Positions 13,301 through 24,900 of a stretch of DNA of 64,000 nucleotides are shown piece after piece (the first letter of the stretch is position 1; each line of letters begins with the position of its first letter). The notes under the pieces are model-generated. The model had not been told where the DNA came from. It was given only the letters and a program-made list of their open reading frames with translations, and did not search any database. Location: the NCBI RefSeq assembly GCF_036711975.1, contig NC_091976.1, positions 32,922,001 through 32,986,000 on the forward strand. The letters run 5' to 3'. This DNA is from Onthophagus taurus. Its lineage: Eukaryota; Arthropoda; Insecta; Coleoptera; Scarabaeidae. The translations under genes and the position numbers were made by a program.

Positions 13301-15370
13301 TAAAAAGCACTTTAAAGCAAATTTAATGAAGATTTGATGCATTGAAGATCATTTCTTCGAATCTTCAAATTTCGGAGTTACGATTTTTTGATTACATAAC
13401 CTCAAACATAAATGTTAGGGTAATTCATCCTTATGTATCTCAAAAACTAATTGAGATATCGTTATGAAATAAAAAGCAATTTAAAGCAAATTTATTTAGT
13501 ATTTAATGTTTTCAAGATCATTTCTTCGAATCTTCAAATTTCGGAGTTACGATTTTTTGATTGCATAACCTCAAACATAAATGACAGGGTAATTAATCCT
13601 TATGTATCTCAAAAACTAATTGAGATATCGTTATGAAATAAAAAGCAATTTAAAGCAAATTTAATGAAGATTTGATGTATTGAAGATCATTTCTTCGAAT
13701 CTTCAAATTTCGGAGTTACGATTTTTTGATTGCATAACCTCAAACATAAATGTTAGGGTAATTCATCTTTATGTATCTCAAAAACTAATTGAGATATCGT
13801 TATGAAATAAAAAGCAATTTAAAGCAAATTTAATGAAGATTTGATGTATTGAAGATCATTTCTTCGAATCTTCAAATTTCGGAGTTACGATTTTTTGATT
13901 GCATAACCTCAAACATAAATGTTGGGGTAATTAATCTTTATGTATCTCAAAAACTAATTGAGATATCGTTATGAAATAAAAAGCAATTTAAAGCAAATTT
14001 AATGAAGATTTGATGTATTGATGATCATTTCTTCGAATCTTCAAATTTCGGAGTTACGATTTTTTTGATTACATAACCTCAAACATAAATGTTAGGGTAA
14101 TTCATCTTTATGTATCTCAAAAACTAATTGAGATATCGTTATGAAATAAGACGCAATTTAAAGCAAATTTAATGAAGATTTGATGTATTGAAGATCATTT
14201 CTTCGAATCTTCAAATTTCGGAGTTACGATTTTTTTATTACAACCTCAAACATAAATGTTAAGGTAATTCATCTTTATGTATCTCAAAAACTAATTGAGA
14301 TATCGTTATGAAATAAAAAGCAATTTAAAGCAAATTTATTTAGTATTTAATGTTTTCAAGATCATTTCTTCGAATCTTCAAATTTCGAAGTTACGATTTT
14401 TTGATTGCATAACCTAAAAACATAAATGACAGGGTAATTAATCCTTATGTATCTCAAAAACTAATTGAGATATCGTTACGAAATAAAAAGCAATTTAAAG
14501 CAAATTTAATGCAGATTTGATGTATTGAAGATCATTTCTTCGAATCTTCAAATTTCGGAGTTACGATTTTTTGATTGCATAACCTCAAACATAAATGTTA
14601 GGGTAATTCATCTTTATGTATCTCAAAAACTAATTGAGATATCGTTATGAAATAAAAAGTAATTTAAAGCAAATTTAATGAAGATTTGATGTATTGAAGA
14701 TCATTTCTTCGAATCTTCAAATTTCGGAGTTACGATTTTTTGATTGCATAACCTCAAACATAAATGTTAGGGTAATTCATCTTTATGTATCTCAAAAACT
14801 AATTGAGATATCGTTATGAAATAAAAAGCAATTTAAAGCAAATTTAATGAAGATTTGATGCATTGAAGATCATTTCTTTGAATCTTCAAATTTCGGAGTT
14901 ACGATTTTTTGATTGCATAACCTCAAACATAAATGTTAAGGAAATTCAATTTTATGTATCTCAAAAACTAAATGAGATATCGTTATGAAATAAAAAGCAC
15001 TTGAAAGCAAATTTAATGAAGATTTGATGTATTGAAGATAATTTCTTCGAATCTTCAAATTTCGGAGTTACGATTTTTTGATTGCATAACCTCAAACATA
15101 AATGTTAGGGTAATTCATCTTTATGTATCTCAAAAACTAATTGAGATATCGTTATGAAATAAAAAGCAATTTAAAGCAAATTTAATGAAGATTTGATGTA
15201 TTGAAGATCATTTTTTCGAATCTTCAAATTTCGGAGTTAGGATTTTTTGATTACAACCTCAAACATAAATGTTAGGGTAATTCATCTTTATGTATCTCAA
15301 AAACTAATTGAGATATCGTTATGAAATAAAAAGCGATTTAAAACAAATTTAATGAAGATTTAATGTGCTA
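10383..15370. repeat. ~169 bp satellite, about 30 tandem copies, two monomer types
   Basis: The phrase CTCAAAAACTAATTGAGATA recurs every 165-172 bp from about 10403 to 15312. Monomers share GAAATAAAAAGCAATTTAAA, TCTTCAAATTTCGGAGTTAC and AACCTCAAACATAAATG. Two types alternate irregularly: one with TTATTTAGTATTTAATGTTTT, the other with TTAATGAAGATTTGATGTATT after AAGCAAA. Units at 12944-13129 and 13451-13636 give the same 61-residue conceptual translation and lie 507 bp apart, i.e. three monomers, indicating higher-order copying. Short open frames here are by-products of the repeat. Confidence 0.95.
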
Positions 15371-15918
15371 TAAATATAATTCTAAATATTTCTTATTTTA
15401 GATAATCATCGTATCTTAAGAACTATTGGATTATGAAATAAAGAAGATTTTGAAGCAAATTTGATGAAGATTTAACAACAACCTGATGACGCTGAATAAC
15501 AAGTTAAACTAGAACTAACACTAGACTTAGAACTACAACTAAGAAACTTTTTAGTTTAGTCTCAAAAGTAAAGAATATTAATAGAACATGAATATATTAA
15601 ACTCGTTATCCCCAAAACCTTATTACATCCTGAAATGAAGAATATATAGTGTTGAATCGTCCAGGTGGGAAATACTGGTAGTCGTTGTCGCCGAAGGAAT
15701 TGAAGGGAATAGGGATAAGGGAAGGTCAACGGGAGGGTAGAATCGTCGCCGCCGCCGCCAGCCTTAACCTTAACCCGCGGCAGCATCCACCAATTGCGCT
15801 GGAGGTCGCCCGTGACGTCACGGGGGTGCGTACGACGGTAGCACCAAGTTTACTGCCATCCACTACTGCAGCCAGCCGACTAGAGGTGTACACTCTCACA
15901 CTCACTCATCCACCGACC
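15371..15918 (+). promoter_or_regulatory. Probable 5' region and 5' UTR of the synaptotagmin gene
   Basis: Between the satellite and the start codon, base composition shifts to GC-rich (about 15680-15900, with GCCGCCGCCGCCAGCC and CACGGGGGTGCG). This is unlike the surrounding AT-rich DNA and typical of a first exon or promoter. A fragment of the palindromic repeat (AACTAACACTAGACTTAGAA) lies at about 15510-15545. No TATA box is convincing. The frame is open upstream of the chosen ATG, but the ATG at 15919 has the best context (ACCATGGG). Confidence 0.45.
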
Positions 15919-18900
15919 ATGGGACTAGTGAGAACCCCAGCAGGACTAGTGCCAGCAGGAAACCAACTACCACCAGAAGAAGTTAACGGTTCAAATATTT
16001 TATTACAAGATAATAACGGTGAGTAAAAAAAAGTTTTAATTAATTTTTACTTTAATTAATTAAATTAACAAGTTTATTTAAGATAACAATAAATAAGTCA
16101 TCTTAATTTATTTGTTGTTAACAATATTATCGGGCTCGAACTCGGTGTAATTAGATTTAATATTATTTTTTCTTTTTTTGGCTCTCTTTATCTCGATTAT
16201 TATTGTAACGCTAATTAGATGAGTAATGAGGGAAAGGAGGGTTGTAAAAGTGAAATGTACACCGCGGAAAATGTGCGTAAAGTGAGAGGAGGTTGATGTG
16301 AAAACGGCGGTTCCGGCGCGCGTAGTAAAATCAATTTTGCAAAAGCACCGACGACCTTGGGACGAACGGATAAAGCCCAACTGTTGCGCCGCACCTCGCG
16401 TTCAGAACCGCACGAAACGTTTTGTTGTTATTCGCTTTCCGTTTTTGTTGCAACGCATTTCCAATTCTGCACAAAATCGATTCATCAACCCAAAATAATT
16501 CTTTTTTAATTTATTCCAACTCAAATATTGCATAATGATTTGGAAACGACTTATTATTATTAATAATAATAATAATACAGGTTAAAGACTTATAATTAAA
16601 ATGAGATCTTATGCTAAATAACTGATTAAATAGCTGATTTATTAACGTTCCAGAAATAAACATTTCCATAATATGTCGTTTAAAATTATCCCATATTTGT
16701 AATTTAAATAAGGACTTACACGCAAAGCAAATTTTCTAAAACACGCAAAATTATTTTTTTAATTTCAGTTGAAGTGTGGAAAGAAGCTTTACCATATCAA
16801 TTAGTAATCGGAATAATAATTTTCGTGATGGCTTTAGTTCTTTTCGCGGCTGTTAGTTATCAATGTGCCGCGACGTGGAGATGGATTTTAGATAGAACTT
16901 GTCGGGATCCTTTCGAAGGCGAAGATGGGCTCTCGTCGTCGAAACAACCCGCCATTCAAATCAGTCATTCTTTACCCGATTTGCAAACGGAACCATTAAA
17001 ACAAGAATACGTTCAAGATCATAAAGAAGCAGCAAAAAAGGTAAGTAATAAGAGAAAAACTTAAAATAAATAAAAACGCAATATAAAACCCTCTTCGCGA
17101 AACTTAATAAAACGATTTCGAAATTTTCGACGTCGACCTCTCGGTATTTGTAGCAATTTCAATACGGAATTTTTGCAATTCTTTTTCATAAACTACGAGA
17201 GCACCCTCAAATAATCTTTATAATACTTCTCATATTGAAACGAACGCTTCAATTGCGTGATATTACTTTTTTTCATTACGTTTAATTCAAATTATTAAGA
17301 ACGGAAATATTGAAAGTCAATAATCACTCTTAAAGAAAATATTAAATTTTATTTTTTATTTAATTAATTAAAATGATATATATTCAAGAAACGAAAATAG
17401 CAGCGAAACGAGAATAATAAGATTTTGACTTTAACGAAACGATAGGAAAAGGAAATTTTATTATTGGATGTTTCTTTTGGTGTTATCCGCATTATTTCTA
17501 CTTTTCGTGAGGATTAATCCAGCTCGGCTTATCTCCAAGACTTCATAATTACTTTTATTGATTATCTTCTTAATTGTATTGATGTTTCGTGGTCCTTTTT
17601 ACATTTATATTGTTTTCTTTTTTGTTCTTTGTAAGAAATTTCTTTGGATAATTAATTTAATCAAAGTTAATTTATTTAGGTTGGTACTATTGTTTATTGA
17701 AAGTAGAACTAAAACTAGAGCTAGAACTAAAAACATTCGGCTTTAGCCGTCTAAAGAGACGCACGGCTAAACACGAATGTTTCTAGTTCTAGGTCTAGTG
17801 TTAGTTTTCGTGTTGGAAGTAAAACTAGAACTAACACTAGACCTAGAAACTAGAAATTTTCAGGTTTAGCCGTGCTTCTTGAGAACCAAATCTTTCTAGT
17901 TCTAGGTCTAGTGTTAGTTCTAGTTTTAATTGTGATTCAGTGTTAGGTTGTTATATATTTTTATTGAACTAACACTAGATCTAGAACTAGAAACATTCGG
18001 ATTTAGCCGCACGTCTCTTAAGACGGCTAAAGCCGAATGATTTTAGTTCTAGGTCTAGTGTTAGTTCTAGTTTTAATTGTGATTTAGTGTTAGGTTGTTA
18101 TATATTTTTATTGAACTAACACTAGATCTAGAACTAGAAGCATTCGGGTTTAGCCGTCTTAAGAGACATACAGCAAAACCCGAATGTTTTTAGTTCTAAG
18201 TTTAGTGTTAGTTCTAGTTTTAATTGTGATTCAATGCTAGGTTGTTATATATTTTTATTGAACTAACACTATTTCTAGGTTTAGTATTAGTTCTAGTTAT
18301 AGTGTAGTACTATCATTAGAACTAACACTAGATTTAGAACCAAAATCATTCGGGTTTAGCCATCTTAAGAGACGCACGGCTAAATCCGAATGTTTCTAGT
18401 TCTAAGCCTAGTGTTAGTTCTAGTTTTAGTTTACTAGAAATATACAATAATTGAAACCATATCAATTATTCCCAATTTTTTAATTCTTTCATGTTTATGG
18501 ACAACATCCCATTTCGAGATATAAAAGGGATGAAATTATTCCCCATATTTCTCAAAAATTAAATAATAAAAATAGGAAAAAGTAAAAACTTTTTGTGAGA
18601 AATCTAATAAGTTAATTTCCAAGAAATTTAAAGGATTTTATTTAAGGAAAGAAAACCAAAACTCATTCCTATTTCCAACATATTTTAAATTTATCCATCA
18701 ATTTGTAATTATTTCAAGTACTGAAGATGAAACATTTGTTTCGAAACATGTTTACTTTTTGAAATAAATTAAGTATTTTTAATAATTCTCACAAAAAGTT
18801 TTTACTTTTTCCTATTTTTATTATCCCCGAGATGTTTCTTGTCGATTTACACACACCAACAACCTTTTTTCTCAATTTTGAAACACTTTCAAAACCCAGT

Positions 18901-21900
18901 AAAATTCTTTTTTCAATTTAATCATCCTATTTAAGTGTCATAGAGATATTTTAAGCCATATAAAACCATTTTGAACCAAAATCATCAATAAATCCCATTT
19001 TTTGAATTCTTTCAAGTTTATGGACAACATTGTATTTAATTATTTTAACTTATTTTTTCTTTGTTAAGTATTCCCGAAATGTTTCTTCCAAATTAGAACC
19101 ATTTTGACACACACCTTTTCTATTTTTTGACGACTTTGAAACACTTTCTAAAGCCATACAAATATTTTTTCAATTTAATCATCTTACTTAAGTATTACCC
19201 CAATTATAGTGTGAAGAAACCCCAATTATAACGTGAAGGGATGTTAGGAGAGGTCAGTTTTCTTTTGAACCCCCCAATTGTAGCGTAAAGGAATGTTAGG
19301 ATAGATCAGTTTTGTTTCCACCTGTCAATCATCCTGGAAAAAATGTTGGGTAAGGTTAGTTTTGTTTACGGCTGTCAATTACATCGGAAAAGAATGTTTG
19401 GTAATAAGTCAAGGAATATACACAACAAACTACATATATTTGTTAGTTCGGCAGTAATTATTGCGAATAAATAATAACTGTCTGTATGGAAAGGACATTT
19501 TGAGCAAAATTTATTTCTATTTATTATCGTATCATATCTTAAGAAGAACAACGAATGGGATATTGTATTATAAGAATTTTTTACCATTACGCCTCTTACT
19601 TCTATTCTATTCTAGGTCCAGTGTTAGTTTTCGTGTTGGAACTAAAACTAGATCTAACACTAGATATATCTAGATAGCCGTATGTCTCTTAAAACGGTTA
19701 AACCCCAATGTTTCTAGAATTAGAAACGGGTTTAGTGTTAGTTCTAGTTATAGTGTAGTACTCTCATTAAAACTAACTCTAGACCTAAAACTAGAAGCAT
19801 TCGGGTTTAGACATCTTGAGAGACGCACGGCTAAATCCGAATGTTTCTAGTTTTAGGGACATATCAACAACCATTTTCTACTTTTTTGGCAATTTTGAAA
19901 CACTTTCAAAGCCCATTAAAGTTGTTTCTTCAATTTAATCATCCTATTTAAGTGTCATAGAAATATTTTAAGCCATATACAGGGTGTATCTGAATGACTG
20001 CAACAAACTTCAAGGGGTGATTCTTTAGTGAATTTTAAGGGTACTTTGATATATGAACCATGGGCGACTTCGGCTCCCCTAAGGAGCTACACCCCTCCAA
20101 AAATGGCGGAAAATTTTGGTTTAATTTTTTTTTCTCGAAAACCATAAACGCTAGGAAAATGAAAAATTTGGGGAATATGTTTAACTCATGATAAGGCACG
20201 TTTTGACCCTATTTGTACTTTCAACCTATCCTTCTAAACTACTAAACGTAACCACCCCCGTTCAATTTATGCTTAGATTTTTTTTATGAAGATGATAAAT
20301 ACATTGGAAAAGTTTCAGTTAGATAGATAAAACTATTCTAAAACTTTTTTGTCTCTCTGATGTTCTTCTAAAAATTAATAATTTCTGAGAAAAAAAATAA
20401 TTAAGCAAACACTAACTGTTAAGCTGTAGGGTTGTTAATCGAAAGTTGGAATGAATTTTTAAAGAAAAAATCTTAGCAGGCTTAGCAATCTTTGTCAGAA
20501 ATATTTTTGACTTTTAATTTCAGTGGTTTTCTTATTTTATTATTGTTTTATTTAAAATTTTGAAACGTCGAGTGAACGAGCGTAAATGCGATAGAACTTT
20601 ATTCAAAAATTAATTTGAAAAACAATAATAATAGTAAGAAAAACTGACATTTAAACGTCAAAAATATTTCTGGCAAAGATTGCAAAGCCTACTAAGATTT
20701 TTTCATTCAAAAATCATTCCAACTTTTGATCGACAACCCCGTGTTTGCTTTACTATTTTTTTTCTCAAAAATTAGTCGTTTTTGGTAAAATTTCAGAGAA
20801 ACAAAAAAGTTTTAGAATACTTTCATCTATCTATGTAAAATTTTTCTAATGTATTTATCATCAGCATAACAAAAATTTTAGCAAAAATGCAAAGGGGGTG
20901 GTTACGTTTAGTAGTTTAGAAGGGTAGGATGAAAGTACAAATAGGGTCAAAACATGCCCTCTTATGAGTTAAACATATTCCCCAAATTTTATTTTCCTAG
21001 CGTTTATGGTTTTTGAGAAAAAAAAATTAAACCAAAATTTTCTGCCATTTTTGGAGGGGTGTAGCTCCTTAGGGGAGCCGAAGTGACCCATGGTTCATAT
21101 ATTAAAGTACCCTTAAAATTCACTAAAGAATCACCCCTTGAAGTTTGTTGCAGTCATTCAGATACACCCTGTATACTATATAGTTCGTTTTTTTTTTATA
21201 ATACTTGTCAATGTAAATTTTTTAGGGTTTCTGTTGGTATTATCTAAGACCCTTATAAAATTTATGTTGTTTTTCTGATTTTTAGTAACATTTTCACTAA
21301 CTAAATAGTTAAGGTTAAAATACTAATAAATTTTTAGATAAATACGTTTAACGAAGTAAAGTTAATTAGAATTAAATAGAACAAAACACCTTTTCTAGGT
21401 AAATAAATGGCAAATAAACACCCCACAACATTTTTTAAGCACCTTTTTTTTTGAATAACGAAAGCTCAAACGTCAGTATGACATATTTATTTCAAAACAT
21501 GATAAAACAAAACTCCCTGTTAATTTTGCCAACTTTACAACAATTTGGCAGGTATTATAGAAAAAAAATGAACTATACAATCGTTTTAAAAGGAACAAAA
21601 AGTTTTTGTTAATTATTCAATTACTATTAGAAATATACCCAACAAACTACACATATTTGTTAGTCTCCCTTTGTTAGTTAATGTCTCTTTTAGTTTCGGA
21701 GGTAGCTTATGTGGACAAAGAATTTGGGAAACCATGTACAGGGTGGGCAAATTTGGGTGTTATTATAGGCTATCTCAGAAACTGTAAGAGATACGAAAAA
21801 AGTAGGTGCCATGTCCCGGTCTCTTTTTTCGAGACTAATCCAATCCCGCAAACACCAAACCTCTATCTTCTTTTGTTTTTAAGTTATAGCCAAAAAGTCA

Positions 21901-24900
21901 AATTTTCGTTATTTCAAAAAATGCTCATATTTCGTTTATTTTTGAAATTAGAGAAATGGGGATGATACGTTCTTAAGACACTTTTTTAAGTAGAATTTAC
22001 TGCCGTTGAAAAATTTTAAAAATATTTGATGATTTTTGAGATACAACACAAAGTTGTATTTTTTTAAATACAAACTATAGTAGATTATGGTGTTACTGAA
22101 AAGAGCATATTTTTAGCTTTCCAATGATGTATTGCACGCATGGTGTATTTGGGGAAAATAAGCGTTATTTTTTAATTCTAAAATATTGAAGATTAATATT
22201 CAAAATTTTAATTATAGTAGGCGAGGAAAACGTTAAATGCCACTTAGTTACTATAGTAACGTGAGTTTACTGATCATTTCATTCATGAATTTTTTGAAAC
22301 TAGTTTCCCGTTTAAAAATTCCTCATTATCTTTAACTACATAAAGCGATAAAATTAAAAAATTAATCTTTGAAAATGATAGATAAGGCTCCATATTATCT
22401 CATATAAACATCGTTTCAATGGAAAGTCCGCTGCCCAGTTTATGATCTCCAATCTTCCTCTATTTCACCCAATGTCAAAAGAAAAGGTTGCTAATATGAA
22501 AAAACTTCTAAATCTCATGATTGGGGAAAACTGGGAAGATACTACCGAAGATTTCATTCATTGATACCCAGCTGTGCTAACCTTACAACCAGTAAGTTTA
22601 GTAGAAGAAGATGACAGTTTGTGACTGTTTAGTTCCTGAAGTTGTCCATATTTAATTATTCATTAATTAATACATTTCTTGTATTTTTAATAAACAAACT
22701 TTACTTGCTAACCATTTTTTATTGGTGAACAAAGTCAGGGATAAAATGTTGAGAAATTTAAATTAACTATTCAAAGTTTTTATTCGTTGGTACAAAACCA
22801 ACTTTATCCTGAATAATAGTACAAAACCATGCTACATCCATTGTGGTGACAACCTGCCCGCAAACTACGTCACACCATTTTCCACGCCCATCTGTTGTTA
22901 TGGTCTATGCGTTTCTGTGTATTTTTAAAGGTTATATCCTAGACGTATTCATATTATTTTTGAAGTTTTCCGTCCTAGACGTAATAATGTCTATCATATA
23001 ACCTCTAAAAACACAGACATTTACCAGGCGTGGCTAATAGTGTGACGTAGAGTGCGGGCAACCAACCCGTAGTGGACTACAAAAATACAATAGATGTAGC
23101 AATCCTGTTAGATTCTACTGTCCTTGGTACAAAACCACTTTTATTCTGTCATATTATAGCCACTAGGTAGTATTTATTGTCCGGACCCGCCTACTATAAT
23201 CAAAATTTTGAATAATTTGGCTCTTACTATTTTGAAATTCAAAATTAACGCTTACTTTCTGCAAAGACACCATACATGCGATACATCATTGGAAAGCTAA
23301 AAGTATGCTCTTTTCAGTAACATCATAATCAATTATAGTTTGTATTTAAAAAAACACAACTTTGTGTTGTATCTCAAAAATCATCAAGTATATTTAAAAT
23401 TTTTCAACGGCAGTATATTCTACTTAAAAAAGTGTCTTAAGAACGTAACAACCCCATTTCTGTAAATTGAAAAATAAACGAAATATGAGCATTTTTAGAA
23501 AGCACGAAAATTTGACTTTTTGGCTATAACTTAAAAACAAAAGAAGATAGAGGTTTGGTGTTTGCGGGATTGGGTTAGTCTCGAAAAAAGAGACCGGGCC
23601 ATTGCACCTACTTTTTTCGTATCTCTTATAGTTTCTGAGATAGCCTATAATAACACCCAAATTTGCCCACCCTGTACACATGTACCTTCTTCTTTATATA
23701 AACGTTCGGTGACTTGAAGACATACAAGAAGGCAAAACAGAGTCCATTAGCAAGAATAGCGCGCCTTTTTATTTCTGAATTTTGCTTTCCATCGCTTTCA
23801 AGATTTCATTCCAAGATAGTACGTTCGATGTTGTCATCAGTTATCATTAGCAGGATGACCACAGCATCTTTTGGCTGTATTAGGATCTTTAATGTATTTG
23901 CGTTGATTTCCAGTCCCATATTTTTCGCATTTTCTTTTAATAAGTTTCTTTGAATACGTAAATGGTCAAATCAGGTATGAGTAGAAAAAATTTATGAGAT
24001 GTCAATGTCCCATTCTTTGTCCTTCTGAAGATATGATACGATAGAGTTAAGAGTTTTCAAGTTTAAATAGTGCTGCATAAAGAATTAAGAATAAGATAAA
24101 GAAGCAGGCTTTGATTATCCATATAGCTTTAATTTGACAACATAAAAGCAATTTTTTCGCCATAAAAGCGAGCTCTTCGGTGTGTTTGAAGTTTTTAGCT
24201 GCAAATTTGTTGTTTCTTAGGACTTCCATTATGCCTCTTACTTCTATAACTGTTGGTTGGTGCTCTTCAATTTATTTCCTTTCTCGTTTCTTTCGTACAC
24301 AATTTGTAGCTCTCTCGTTCTGGCACTTAAGAGTTCTTAAAGTGAGCTGTACATGTGTTTTTGATGTCTTCCAGATCGCTGGTTATCTCACAGTCTTTGT
24401 TTCTACACTCACTTTCGCATATTTGGTCTATAGCCTTGTCTGCGTTTTCATGCATATTTTATCTGCTTTTTCTTTACAAATTTTTTCTCTTCCTCGATTT
24501 ATCCCAAAAGAGAAATTCGTATTTTTGGCTTGTTAAGTGTGTCATCAACGAACGCTTCCCCCGACAACATCGATTTTGAGATTATTTGTACAAAATTGAA
24601 AGTTACTACAAATAATGCTTCGGTGGTACTTTATGTAAGAGCCATCTTTATGTATGTAAGAGCTTATTGTACCTCTTGGGAGTTGACCTTCACGACTAGT
24701 GGATTGGGATAACGTTCGTCGAATATCTTTTTGGCTGTTCCCAACTATTAGATCTGATAACAACCTTGCATAATTTGACTCCGTTTTCCACATAGGTTAT
24801 TAAGAGTCATCACGAAGAAGTGAAAAAAAACTTTATAGATTGATTAAAACGATCTTTTTTTATACGACGCTAAACCTTACAAACATAAATTTTAAAACCA

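Noticed and set aside
12268-13636. Three 61-codon frames with near-identical peptides
   Set aside because: They fall inside the 169 bp satellite and recur with its period; identity reflects repeat copying, not a gene family.
16108-16498. Frames on both strands in synaptotagmin intron 1
   Set aside because: Mutually overlapping, no motif, inside an intron with good splice sites on either side.
21681-23681. Two matching open frames on opposite strands
   Set aside because: They are the two arms of fold-back element 2, so the shared peptide is a result of the inverted repeat.
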